This document shows, one piece after another, positions 36,887 to 46,233 of a stretch of 64,000 bases of DNA; within the stretch, counting starts at the first letter, position 1, and every line of letters starts with the position of its first letter. The position numbers were made by a program, and so were the translations under genes. Origin of the DNA: Roseiarcus sp963794155 (GTDB lineage Bacteria > Pseudomonadota > Alphaproteobacteria > Rhizobiales > Beijerinckiaceae). The notes under the pieces are model-generated. The model did no database searches. It was not told the DNA's origin and was given only the letters and a program-made list of their open reading frames with translations. Location: positions 66,074 to 130,073 of the forward strand of contig CAWCCX010000024.1 of assembly GCA_963794155.1 (NCBI GenBank), read 5' to 3'.

Positions 36887-37876
36887 TCATCGATAGGCGT
36901 CCGCAGTCTCGAGGTGGTTCCTCAGATAGAGCCTGAGGCCATCTTCAAGACGGGTGGATGGCGAGGCGTAGCCGACCAATCGCAGCTTTTCGATGCTTCC
37001 ACATGTATAATACTGATATTTTCCCCGTAACGCGGGCGGGAGATCGATGAACTCAACGTTAGGGGCGACGCCCATTTCCGCAAACATGATCTTCGCCATT
37101 TCCAGGAACGATCTCGCTGTTCCCGAACCGACATTGTAGAGGCCGGAGTGCGCGCCCGGTTCCTGAAGCGCCCACAGCGCCGCTCGGACACAGTCGCCGA
37201 CCCAGACAAAATCACGCAACTGGCCGCCGTCAGGAAACTCGGGGTTCTCGGAACGGAACAGACGAGCCCGACCGGTTTCGCGAATCTGCGCATGCAACTG
37301 AGCGGCGACCGAGCGCTGACCGCCCTTGTGGTATTCGTTTGGCCCATAAACGTTAAAGAATTTGAGACCGGCCCAGCGTGGAGGACAGGGAGCGCCGGTC
37401 GCAACCGCATGCTGGACCCAGCGGTCGAACAAGGCCTTGCTCCACCCATAAGCATTGAGCGGCCGCAGCCGGCTGAGGTAGTCGGCGTCGAAACGGTCGA
37501 GAAAGCCCTCCCGACCGTCACCGTAGGTCGCCGCGGATGATGCGTAGACCAGCGGGACTTTCGCCTGTGAGCACCAGATCCAGAGATCGATTGAGAGTCG
37601 AATGTTGTTGTGTACGATCGCGTCGATGTCCACCTCGGTTGTCGTAGAGATTGCTCCCATATGGAAGACGCCGGCAATCTTTTCGCGATTGGCGTCCAAG
37701 AACGTTCCAGTCGCTTCGGGTGGAATGATGTCGATGAGGCGCCGCTTGGCGATGTTGCGCCATTTGAAGTCGCTTGCGCCCAGCCAGTCGCTGACGACGA
37801 TGTCAGCGCCTTGTTGATCCAGGGCGGCGGCGATGTTGGAGCCGATGAAGCCTGCTCCGCCCGTGATCACGTACAC
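36887..37876 (-). CDS. hldD: ADP-L-glycero-D-manno-heptose 6-epimerase
   Basis: 329 residues; last step of ADP-heptose synthesis for lipopolysaccharide core or other heptose glycans. NADP-binding TGGAGFIGSNIAAAL at the start, YASSAATYGDG with the catalytic Ser/Tyr region, NAYGWSKALFDRW with the YxxxK, and KFFNVYGPNEYHKGGQRSV, the specific HldD signature. The GTG start follows GGAGGCGGAG. It is transcribed toward the GT9-like gene; its partner hldE lies about 10.6 kb further on. Confidence 0.95.
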   Translation of the reverse strand: MYVITGGAGFIGSNIAAALDQQGADIVVSDWLGASDFKWRNIAKRRLIDIIPPEATGTFLDANREKIAGVFHMGAISTTTEVDIDAIVHNNIRLSIDLWIWCSQAKVPLVYASSAATYGDGREGFLDRFDADYLSRLRPLNAYGWSKALFDRWVQHAVATGAPCPPRWAGLKFFNVYGPNEYHKGGQRSVAAQLHAQIRETGRARLFRSENPEFPDGGQLRDFVWVGDCVRAALWALQEPGAHSGLYNVGSGTARSFLEMAKIMFAEMGVAPNVEFIDLPPALRGKYQYYTCGSIEKLRLVGYASPSTRLEDGLRLYLRNHLETADAYR

Positions 37877-38456
37877 GCTCCGCCTCCGTCAATCAGCCCC
37901 GTACGCGCGGCCATGATCAGCTTGACGGGAAACCCTAAGGAACGCTTGGGCGCGGCCCTTTCGCTCATCGGCCTCCACCGGCATTTTGCGCGCGTCGTTG
38001 CGCCGTCGGCCCGCGTCATCGGAACCAGGATGACATTGCCTCCCTACGATCGGATCCCGATCCGCGCCAACGATGGCTTCGAGGGTCAAATCCGCCTTCT
38101 AATAAGATAACTCGGGGTTAGCAATTCGATGGGCCGCCGACCCGCTGGGGCAACCGAGTCGTCGTCGAGCAACGACGCGAGGTTTGGCTCCCAGACTTCT
38201 CCAAACGCCAGCGAGGCTATCGAGACTGCATTCGCCTCCGTAACGGCAACGAAGCCATCTCAACGCTACGGAACCCTCGACGAAGCTTGGCAAAAATGCG
38301 AGACATTGCCGCAGAGAAACGCCGAGGGAGTCCGGTCCCTGGCGACCTCGACCAGCGGGAGGCGGTTGAAGCCGTTGTTCTCGGCCCGTCTGGTCCAGCG
38401 TAAGGGCGAGCTCGGCTTGAGGTTCATATACAAATGTCGGTTGTTAGGTCCCCAAT
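37877..38456. other. 580-base gap without a recognised gene
   Basis: Short open frames exist on both strands but none has recognisable motifs, a good ribosome-binding site or a conserved-looking composition. An AT-rich patch near 38100-38115 (CTAATAAGATAACT) could contain promoter elements for the flanking genes. I see no RNA gene. Confidence 0.4.
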
Positions 38457-40263
38457 TTGAAAAAATCTTCCACCAGAGACGAAATTGTCCAGACCGTGGA
38501 AGCGTGGGACAAGCTGGACGTTGCCGCGGCAGTCAAGCGTGCTGCCTGGCAAATGGCCTACACGGCGCGCGCGGCGTCCCGCCTAGTCGCGATGCCGCGC
38601 CAGAAGCGCGCGTCGGACCTTATCGGGTTGGGCTCAGCGGTGTTTTCTCTGGCTCTCGTGCTTTGCCTTGTTGGCTGCGCCTTCGATATCTATGCGGTGG
38701 CGAGACAGAATTGGCAGAATTCAGAACTCAGTTCAGGGATTCATGGAGGCACAGTCGATCCTTCATGGAAATATACTGTTGAACGGATGGCACCTTACCA
38801 GAGATAACTACGTATTCACCGATGCGCCGTTCTTCATCGCCTACGAGACGCTCTTCGGAGCGCGACCAGAGGCATTGGCGGTGGTCCCATCCGTCATCTA
38901 CGTCCTCATTGTCGTCGCCTGCCTTGCCGCCTCGCTCAGCTCTGTGAAGCCGTCCCGCCACAACGTCGTCGCGTTGGCGACCGTCGTGCTCCTCGTTGGC
39001 CTTCCATCCTTGCGTACGCCCTCGACCGATCCGCTGGCGCCGGCCGCCCCCCTCTTACTGGCGGACTTCCACGCCGCCAGTATCCTTTTCTCGTTGGTTG
39101 CGTTCATCCTGCTCGCTGTCCTGGCCCGGGCGGCCAACATCCGCGATCGTCCTTTGATTGCGTCGCTCCTCGGCCTCATTTGCTTCATCGCTGTCGCGAG
39201 CGATCCGTTTACCGTGGCGTTCGCGTTCGGGCCGGCAGTTCTCGTTCTGCTGGGCGACGTCGCGCTTTCCGGAGGCAACCGCAAAGAAATTGGCCTCGCC
39301 GCAATTGTTGCCGTCCCGTCGGTCCTTGGAATCATCATCCCCGAGCTTGTTCCCCAACTCGGTGGGTTCGAGACCGAGCACATCATCAGTCTTGGCTTTG
39401 TGGCGCCCGAAAATCTAGGAACCAATATTGAGGCTCTCTTTTTTGGCCTTTTCTACAGCGCTGACGCAGATATATTCGGGAAAGATCCACTTAACGCTGA
39501 GACAATTGCCCACTTGGCTAGGCTCTCCGGCTGGCTGCTCGGCGCGGTCTGCGTGGTTTGGAATTTCCCGCAGCTCCAACGCCATTGGAAGAGATTTCTA
39601 CTCGATCGACTTCTCCTCGCCTCTATCTTGGCTCTGATCCTCGCATGCTTGTTGAGCCAACAGTTTTCTCTTGACCTGACAAGGGATGTTTTTCAGGGCG
39701 GCAGAGGCAGGATATACATCTCCCCCGCCATTATCCTAGGCGCGGTTCTGGTCGCGCGAGCAATCCCTCATACAGGTGCGTGGCCGCCCTTAAGAAGGCT
39801 CCGCATCGCCGCCCAAGGCGCGCTGGTGGCCATCGCGGCAGGCTTGCTCATCGCGCAGTCCGCGACGATGCTGAGGCTGGCGTCCTCCCCGGCTTGGGTG
39901 GCTGCCAATCCGTACCTGGAAGTCGGCCGCTGGCTTGAGGCGAGGGGCCTCACTCAAGGTGTCGGCGGGTATTTTGACTCTACGATCATCCGCGCGCTTA
40001 CACGCGGAAAAGTCAATGTAAATGCCCTAATCGTTTCAGAGGATGGCCGGCTGGAGCCCTTTGTGTTTGACACCGATGCCCATTTTTACCACGGGACCGC
40101 GGCCCCGATGTTTGCCATCTGGCGTACCGGCGATGATCCTTTCGACTGGTATCATGTGAATGCCGAGACCGTGGCGGCGACATATGGTTCTCCAGCGCGC
40201 ATCGAGCAGGCGCCAGGAGGATTCACGGTTGAAATCCTGCATGAACCTCCACCGGCTCAATAG
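38457..40263 (+). pseudogene. Polytopic membrane protein, probable frameshift
   Basis: The upstream frame (38457-38807) encodes a soluble leader and one membrane helix (LIGLGSAVFSLALVLCLVGC) then FDIYAVARQNWQNSE. The downstream frame continues with FMEAQSILHGNILLNGWHLT and at least nine more hydrophobic segments to the end. The two fit together if one extra base is removed between about 38720 and 38745. The overall plan, with a first helix followed by a lumenal HGN..L..GWHL segment, resembles uncharacterised GT-C-like glycosyltransferases. The alternative is a shorter protein starting at ATG 38743 without the first helix. Function unknown; the setting suggests glycan assembly. Confidence 0.65.
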
Positions 40264-40384
40264 TCCTTCGTAAAACCCAGGCCCTGTCACGGAACCTGCG
40301 GCTGTCGGCCGGAGCGTGACCAGGGGGTCCGCCAAGTATTCGGTCAGCCGACGATCGAAGGCGCCCGCCCTGCCAACCGGGCGC

Positions 40385-41383
40385 CTACGTCTCGAACATG
40401 ACCAGCGACTGCGGCGTGGGCCGAAGGGGGCGAGCGGTCGCGCCCCGGAATCCTGCCGCCTTTGCCATTTCGTCAAGATCGCCCAGCGTCCATGCGTCGC
40501 CGCCGGGGGTCGTCGCCAGCATCAAGTAAGCGAACATGGCGTGTGTTGGCGCCCTCGCGCGATCTTCGTCCGGAAGGAAGTCGACCGTGCAGGCTCGTCC
40601 CTGCGCGGACAGGCTCGATTTTACCTTCCGCAGGATCGTCGCGCACACGTCCGGGCTGAAATGGTGTAGGAAATTCGCCAGTATGATGAGATCAAATTCG
40701 CCTCCCCAATCGACCTCAAATGCATCTCCGGCAACCACCCGGAAGCGCTCGCTGACGCCTGCGTCACTGGCGTTGGCGATCGCAAGCTTCAACACGCTGG
40801 GCCAATCCACAGCCGTCACGACCGCTTCCGGAAACGCCTTCGCCAATTCGATACCGTAGAACCCGTGTCCGGCGGCAACGTCGAGCACTTTGGCGGGCGA
40901 TCCGGGACGAGCAGCGAGATATACGGCTGCGCGCTTGGCGGCGAGGCGCGCCATCGGACTCATGGCCTTGGCGAATCGGAGCCAGACCGGATGGTCGGGC
41001 GCGAGGTGCGCAAGTCCGCGGGAGCCGCCGTGTCTTACGTAGGAAACCGGATCGTCGAGGACGAGGCGCAGAATTTCGGGCGCCGCATAGAAATCGATCG
41101 AGCTGCCCATCCACGCTGGGGAGGACCGGTCGAGATAGGCCTTCGCCGGCTCCGTGACGCTATAGGCTCCATCCTGCTTCTTCAAAAGACCCATTACGGT
41201 CAGAAAGTCACACAGGATCCGTATCCCGCGGCTTGAAGCAGCAGTCTTCGCGGCCAAGGCGTCGCTGGTCGCCGCGCCGGCGCCGATCAGGGCGATGAGA
41301 TCGAGCTTGATGGCCGCGGTGAGCGCCGCAGTCTTCTGGTAGGCCAGCGCGGCCTCGTAGGCGGGGTTATCCCAGCTGTCCAT
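40385..41383 (-). CDS. SAM-dependent O-methyltransferase
   Basis: 332 residues. The N-terminal third is a winged-helix dimerisation domain (LDLIALIGAGAATSDALAAK, then ILCDFLTVMGLLKKQDGAYS). The C-terminal Rossmann domain has the SAM motif VLDVAAGHGFYGIELAKAFP, the acidic AVDWPSVL and LANFLHHFSPD. This is the fold of plant-type O-methyltransferases and bacterial hydroxyneurosporene or polyketide methyltransferases. The start chosen gives MDSWDNPAYEAALAYQKTAA, the normal family N terminus; the open frame runs 52 codons further. Substrate unknown. It faces the split adenylation/thioesterase genes across a glycosyltransferase gene. Confidence 0.85.
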   Translation of the reverse strand: MDSWDNPAYEAALAYQKTAALTAAIKLDLIALIGAGAATSDALAAKTAASSRGIRILCDFLTVMGLLKKQDGAYSVTEPAKAYLDRSSPAWMGSSIDFYAAPEILRLVLDDPVSYVRHGGSRGLAHLAPDHPVWLRFAKAMSPMARLAAKRAAVYLAARPGSPAKVLDVAAGHGFYGIELAKAFPEAVVTAVDWPSVLKLAIANASDAGVSERFRVVAGDAFEVDWGGEFDLIILANFLHHFSPDVCATILRKVKSSLSAQGRACTVDFLPDEDRARAPTHAMFAYLMLATTPGGDAWTLGDLDEMAKAAGFRGATARPLRPTPQSLVMFET

Positions 41384-41729
41384 CTGATGTCGTCGATCCC
41401 TTCGGGCAGGCGTACGTACAAGCCTACTCAACCGTTCTGGTTTTGGGCATAGTGATCTTGATGCGCGCTCCATTTTTCTCGAAGTTCCTGCGAGTCCTCT
41501 CTTCGGGCCGCGGCGGCCGCGCTCGATCTTCAGCTGCAAATCCGGTCCTGGAGGAGAACGATCTCCCTGGCGCCGAGGATTGGATGCTCACCAGGCCGGC
41601 GTTCGGGCGCGAAATCGAGGGCTATGCTTCCGTTTGCATGTCGAGCGGACTGCCGGATCGCGGGCGGCGAGAGAGCCCGCCAAATAAACAGCCTATCTCG
41701 TCTTCGCGGGGCGCCCCGGGCTTCCGAGG
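41384..41729. other. 346-base gap without a recognised gene
   Basis: Open frames here are short and show no recognisable motifs. I see no repeat, tRNA or clear promoter. Confidence 0.4.
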
Positions 41730-42032
41730 TCAACGGATTCGTTGTCGTGCCGATCGGAATAGATTCAACCTTATGATAAACCGGATGATCCGCACCGCAG
41801 GTGTCTTCTTCAACTTCCGCAGTTGATCTTCCGCGTCCTGTTTCTGTCTCTCGACCATGTTCAGTCGATCTTCGATGTCCCTTTTCTGCCGCTCCATCTC
41901 GCGGAGTCGGTCCTCGGCATCTTGTAGAGCGCGATGAGTTTGGCGCTCCGCGTCATCGACGAATACGCCAAAAGCGTCCTGAATTTCGAGGAGCTGACGC
42001 TCTATTTCCGACCTAAAACTTGGCCCCGCCAC
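41730..42032 (-). CDS. Small coiled-coil protein
   Basis: 100 residues. The central part is a long amphipathic coiled coil with an internal repeat (REMERQKRDIEDRLNMVERQ followed by KQDAEDQLRKL), then a short basic, hydrophobic tail (VRIIRFIIRLNLF). The repeat recalls the N-terminal coiled coil of the GT9-like protein of this region. It may be a real small scaffold protein or the surviving N terminus of a larger glycosyltransferase. The 5' end overlaps the longest reading of the divergent glycosyltransferase. Confidence 0.5.
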   Translation of the reverse strand: MAGPSFRSEIERQLLEIQDAFGVFVDDAERQTHRALQDAEDRLREMERQKRDIEDRLNMVERQKQDAEDQLRKLKKTPAVRIIRFIIRLNLFRSARQRIR

Positions 42033-43243
42033 TCGGACCTCCGACTTGCTGGATGCGCGCGATGCAAGCGCATTCGGAGAGAAGCTCTATTGACCTGTTT
42101 GAACTTGCAGCATCTAAACGATCACTCTGGACACGATTCCGCCACGCACCAATGGGGCCCCGTGGATTGCCCGTTAACCTCATCATCTTCACCAACAAAC
42201 AATATCGTCACGACTTCCGCAAATACCTGATGCGCGTTGTGGAGCGATCCGGCGCAAAGGCGTTGCACTTTTCCGCCCGGGACAAGCTCATTCTTTCCTG
42301 GGCGGGCGCCGAACGCACCGAATATTCCACAAACTGCGATCCTCAAGAATTGCGACGGATCATCGAGGACTACCTGCAGCCTGGCCCCGTCTTGGGACTC
42401 ACCGGACTCGGAGGAACGAGACTGGACAGCCCAGAAGTCGTCATTGCAACGGATTTGCATCAAGAATTATCCAACGTCCATTGGATTTATGATGTTTATG
42501 ACGATCTCCTTTTTGCCGCCAGCGGCTCAGAGCGCGTTCGGCGCCTTTTGGCGGACGCAGTGTGGCGTTGCCGGTGCGAACATTCGATCATATTGGATCC
42601 CGACCTGCGAAACCGGTACCCGGCCGCCTATCACCTCGACAACGCCTCGCACGTCGAACATCTTCCGTCCCTTGCGACGATCGACGTTAGAAGAATGGTT
42701 TATATTGGGTCGCTCGACCGTCGGGTCGATTACGAGTGGCTGGACGCGCTCGCGGCTAACGACGTGACCATTGACATATTCGGATCGGCCCACGTCATCG
42801 GCGCCGCCCAGACCGAGCAGCAACTCAATGCGTTGATCGAGCGCCGCCCTAATGTTTCGTTTCACGGGCCGTACGACAACGATGATCTTCCGGCCATCCT
42901 CAGCAAATTTCGCGTCGGACTTTTACCCTATCACGTCGATGACCCGATGACCGAGCACGTGAATCCGGATAAACTGCACCATTATTTGAACGCCGGCCTC
43001 AAGGTCATCGCGTCCCCTATCCCAGCGGCGCGCCGCCTCAAGCGCTACCTGCATCTGGCTACAACAAGCGGGGATTGGGCGCCTGTTTTGAGCGACCTGC
43101 GGACGTCTCGCACTGAGGACCAATGGCCACGCGGATCATACACCTGGGATCGGCGGTGGGCGGAACTTGTCGATCTGGTCCTCCCTGGCGAGGCGCCTCC
43201 AGCGCAGCGGGTCGGCCACGGCCGGCCGATCAGCACAAAGTAG
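42020..43243 (+). CDS. GT-B-fold glycosyltransferase
   Basis: Up to 407 residues. The C-terminal half has the pattern of GT4/GT1-like enzymes: MVYIGSLDRRVDYEWLDALA, NVSFHGPYDNDDLPAILSKF, then VGLLPYHVDD and KLHHYLNAGLKVIASPIPA, which replaces the EXE-type donor motif. The N-terminal half includes a TDLHQELSNVHWIYDVYDDL stretch typical of the acceptor domain. The start is uncertain; later ATGs at 42053 or 42062 would avoid overlap with the divergent small gene. It probably adds a sugar in surface polysaccharide synthesis. No membrane segment is present. Confidence 0.8.
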   Translation: MAPPLGPPTCWMRAMQAHSERSSIDLFELAASKRSLWTRFRHAPMGPRGLPVNLIIFTNKQYRHDFRKYLMRVVERSGAKALHFSARDKLILSWAGAERTEYSTNCDPQELRRIIEDYLQPGPVLGLTGLGGTRLDSPEVVIATDLHQELSNVHWIYDVYDDLLFAASGSERVRRLLADAVWRCRCEHSIILDPDLRNRYPAAYHLDNASHVEHLPSLATIDVRRMVYIGSLDRRVDYEWLDALAANDVTIDIFGSAHVIGAAQTEQQLNALIERRPNVSFHGPYDNDDLPAILSKFRVGLLPYHVDDPMTEHVNPDKLHHYLNAGLKVIASPIPAARRLKRYLHLATTSGDWAPVLSDLRTSRTEDQWPRGSYTWDRRWAELVDLVLPGEAPPAQRVGHGRPISTK

Positions 43244-43264
43244 CGACGAATCGCGGGCCCTTTG

Positions 43265-44374
43265 TCATCGGCGGGCATAATCAAGGAACGACCGCAAGCG
43301 GCGCGACAGAGAATTGGACGGGCCAATCTGCGGCGTCTGGAATTCTTCTGATTCCCGATTTCTCACGCGGGCGCGAGAAGACTCATGTCCTTCGGCGCCA
43401 GCGGGAGGATGGCTCTCGCCCAAGCCAGCCGAAATGTCGCCAGATAGCCAAGACCGCAGTCTGCTAGCGAGCTCGTTGATTCGGTGCGTCACCAAATCGA
43501 AATGGTCTCCCGGGATCTCCAGCAGTTTGGCATCCTCGCTTAGGCGAATCCAGTCTCGGCCGTCGTATTCGGAGGCAAGTACGAGGAGGCGCACCGGAAA
43601 CGGAGCCGGAGAATAAGCAAGCAAGCGCTCGGTGTAGCGTTCAAAAGCCTCGCCGAACGGGGTCGCCGGTCGAATTGGTATGTCGTCCGGCGCCTGGTCG
43701 CCCGCTCCCGCGTGACCAACTCCGGGCGCCCATCGCGGGCTCTTCAAGGCCTCCCCACCTCTCATCACAGGGGAATCGATCATGACGACGGTATCCACCC
43801 GATGATTCAGGTTCGTCAGCAGCCGCGCAGTTTCGAACGCAACAATTCCGCCGATACAGTGGCCGGCCAGCCGGTAGGGTCCGGTCGGCTGGACCTCCAA
43901 GATTGACGCCAATCGATCAGCCGCCATCTCTTCGATCGAGGGCGGAATCGGCTCGCCCCCAGGCCCATGGGGAGAAACGGCGATGAGTGAAATTTCCCGT
44001 CCCAGCCCTCGGGCAAGATGCTCGACGTAGAATCCGCCCCACGACCAGTCGCCGTGGAAAAAGAGCAGCGGCATGGCGCCATCGGACGACGCGCCGACCC
44101 GGACTGCCGGCTTAAATCGCGGAGTCTCTTTCTCGCTGAGCCTTTGAGCGAGCGCCCTGACCGTGGAGCTCTCGAACAGCAGGCTGTCGGGCAACGCCTT
44201 TCCGGTGAGCTGTCGGAGTTCCAGCATGAGCTCCGTCGCCAGAAGTGAATCGCCACCCTTGTCGAAAAAATCATCATCGATAGAGAGATCGGTTGACTCC
44301 AAGAGTCTGCTGCAAATCCGGAGTATGTCCGAGGTCAGCTGGTCCAGCCCGGCGGCAATCGATTCCCTGGTCAT
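43265..44374 (-). CDS. Carrier protein-thioesterase didomain (Cys nucleophile)
   Basis: 369 residues. Residues ~10-80 are a phosphopantetheine carrier domain with Ser43 in DKGGDSLLATEL. Residues ~100-310 are an alpha/beta-hydrolase thioesterase of the NRPS type I kind: LFFHGDWSWGG, LAGHCIGGIVAFE with Cys173 at the nucleophile position instead of Ser, Asp200 and His291 (GDHFDLV). Cys nucleophiles are rare and known from thioesterases that make strained or amide products. The C-terminal ~55 residues are basic and unassigned. Its start overlaps the adenylation gene stop by four bases, so the two work as a split A-T-TE unit. Confidence 0.88.
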   Translation of the reverse strand: MTRESIAAGLDQLTSDILRICSRLLESTDLSIDDDFFDKGGDSLLATELMLELRQLTGKALPDSLLFESSTVRALAQRLSEKETPRFKPAVRVGASSDGAMPLLFFHGDWSWGGFYVEHLARGLGREISLIAVSPHGPGGEPIPPSIEEMAADRLASILEVQPTGPYRLAGHCIGGIVAFETARLLTNLNHRVDTVVMIDSPVMRGGEALKSPRWAPGVGHAGAGDQAPDDIPIRPATPFGEAFERYTERLLAYSPAPFPVRLLVLASEYDGRDWIRLSEDAKLLEIPGDHFDLVTHRINELASRLRSWLSGDISAGLGESHPPAGAEGHESSRARVRNRESEEFQTPQIGPSNSLSRRLRSFLDYARR

Positions 44375-45888
44375 TTCAATCCCTCTACAAGGCGCTGACG
44401 CTGGACCTTCCCGGTGGCGCCTTTTGGCAGGCGATCGACAAAGACAATCCGGCGTGGAATTTTGAATTGCGCCAGGCTTGGCAACAGGAACTCGCGCAGC
44501 TTGAGCGGCGTCACCGTGGCCCCCTCCCTTAGAACCACCGCAGCGGCAATGTCCTCGCCGAGGCGCGGGTGGGGCACCGCAAATGCGGCGGCCTCCGCGA
44601 CTTCGGGATGACGCTGCAACGCGTCATCGACCTCCGACGGCGAGATTTTCTCGCCGCCCCGATTGATCATCTCGGTCTTGCGGCCGTGAAGAGTCAGGAA
44701 GCCGTCCGCGTCGAGGCTTCCGATATCGCCGGTTCGAAACCAGCCATCCACGAAGGAAGCACGGTTGAGCTCGGGGGCGTCGAGATAGCCCGACGTCAGG
44801 GTCGGCCCGCCGAGCAGGATCTCGCCGTGCTCGCCGGGGGCAACCTCCCGTCCGCTCTCCGCGACGACTTTGACTGTACCTTTCGCAGGAATGCCGCACG
44901 TCCCGGGTTTCGACGGCCCCGGCGGGGGCAGGTTCGCTGAAATCTGCGCCGCTTCGCTTGAGCCGTAGTGCTCGAGAACCGGCGCGCCCAACGCAGCGGA
45001 AAGTCCCTCCCGCACTTCCCTCGTCAGGGGCGCCCCGCCGGAAACGACAAATCGAAGATTGTGGATCGATCTCACGTTCGGCAGCGCCTTCGTCTTGTCG
45101 AACATGAAACGGTGAAGCGTCGGACCGGCGGAATACCAGGTAGGCTTGAGCACGCCGAGCCATTCGTCGACATCAAGCGACGACGGGCTGAGCGGAAATG
45201 CGACGCTGCCTCCCGTGATCAATGGCGTGAAAGCGGTCACCTTGAGGCCATGCGAGTAGCAGATCGGGCTCACACTGAGACAGCGGTCCGAAGGAGTTAG
45301 ACCGAACCACGATTGAACTCTGGCTGCCGCTGCGAGCATGTTCCTGTGACTGAAAGGGATCAGCTTCGGGCTGGCGGTGGTGCCCGAAGTCTGCAGAATA
45401 AAGGCGGTGGCGGCAGCGTTGGGTTCTTCAGCCGCCGCCGCGGCGCCGACCTCAGACGAGCTGAAATTCAAGCCGAGCTTCCCACGGTCTTCCCGGACGG
45501 CCTCAATCACTGAGACGCCTCGCCCCATGGCCGCCTCACGGGCGGCCGAAGGCCCGTTTGCGGGCACGATGACGGCGCGCGGCCGAAGCGACGCCAACCT
45601 CGCGTCGATCTCCGGCGCGGTCAGTTGGGTGTCGATTGGCACGGCAACGGCGGCGCATGCGGTCGCGACGATCGCGAGAGCCCCATCGGCGCCGCTCGGA
45701 AGCGCGATGGCGACCCGCGCGTCGCGGCCGAGGCCGGATTCACGCAGCCGCGCCGCGCAGCGAGCGAGATAGTCGCTGAGGCCGCGATAGGAGAGCGGCG
45801 CGAAGCCGGTCGCGACCACAGCTGTCGAATCAGGGCGAGATTCGGCGTGGCGCAATATCGCCGCCCCGACGCTGGTTGGATCAGACAC
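44371..45888 (-). CDS. AMP-binding acyl/aryl-activating enzyme
   Basis: 505 residues of the ANL superfamily. Motifs in order: ILQTSGTTASPKLIPFSHRN (P-loop), YSHGLKVT, VLEHYGSSEAAQ, GWFRTGDIGSLD, GRKTEMINRGGEKISPSEVD and LPKGATGKVQR, with the C-terminal catalytic Lys. It activates a carboxylate as the adenylate, most likely for loading on the carrier domain encoded in the overlapping next gene and not on CoA. The substrate cannot be predicted by eye. No condensation domain is encoded nearby, so the pair would load and release a single acyl unit or pass it to a partner. Confidence 0.9.
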   Translation of the reverse strand: MSDPTSVGAAILRHAESRPDSTAVVATGFAPLSYRGLSDYLARCAARLRESGLGRDARVAIALPSGADGALAIVATACAAVAVPIDTQLTAPEIDARLASLRPRAVIVPANGPSAAREAAMGRGVSVIEAVREDRGKLGLNFSSSEVGAAAAAEEPNAAATAFILQTSGTTASPKLIPFSHRNMLAAAARVQSWFGLTPSDRCLSVSPICYSHGLKVTAFTPLITGGSVAFPLSPSSLDVDEWLGVLKPTWYSAGPTLHRFMFDKTKALPNVRSIHNLRFVVSGGAPLTREVREGLSAALGAPVLEHYGSSEAAQISANLPPPGPSKPGTCGIPAKGTVKVVAESGREVAPGEHGEILLGGPTLTSGYLDAPELNRASFVDGWFRTGDIGSLDADGFLTLHGRKTEMINRGGEKISPSEVDDALQRHPEVAEAAAFAVPHPRLGEDIAAAVVLREGATVTPLKLREFLLPSLAQFKIPRRIVFVDRLPKGATGKVQRQRLVEGLK

Positions 45889-46233
45889 GCGAGTCCCTGA
45901 TGATGGCCATCCCGAACTTCAGTCCTCCGCCCGCGAGAACCGGGGCCTCACCCTGCCGACGATTGCCGAGCGTGCCACCGGGCCGCGCTGATAAGCGAGA
46001 AACCGCGATGTGACAACCGCGCGCCCGCGGCTTCAACTGGGATTTTGGGCGACAAGACTGCACCATGGCTTTGCGCTGTTGGGGCGGCCGCCTGCGGCTC
46101 AAGCCGACGCCGTAGTCGTTGATCATGTTCGTAACATGAGATAAGTCCAGCTTGTCCGGTCCGGTCTTGGGCAAACTCGATGGCGCGTCCAGGAATGCTG
46201 ACGGCGCCGTGAGGCGGAAGAACTCAGGATACC
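45889..46233. other. 345-base divergent gap without a recognised gene
   Basis: Lies between the adenylation gene and the GT2 gene, which are divergent, so it should hold both promoters. I could not identify convincing hexamers. The short open frame 45881-46174 on the minus strand has no recognisable features. Confidence 0.4.

Noticed and set aside
38129..38782. 217-codon open frame upstream of the membrane protein
   Set aside because: Its 3' half is the membrane protein gene in another frame and its 5' half shows no motif or ribosome-binding site.
45881..46174. 97-codon minus-strand frame in the gap before the GT2 gene
   Set aside because: Overlaps the start of the adenylation gene, lacks motifs and has no convincing start context.
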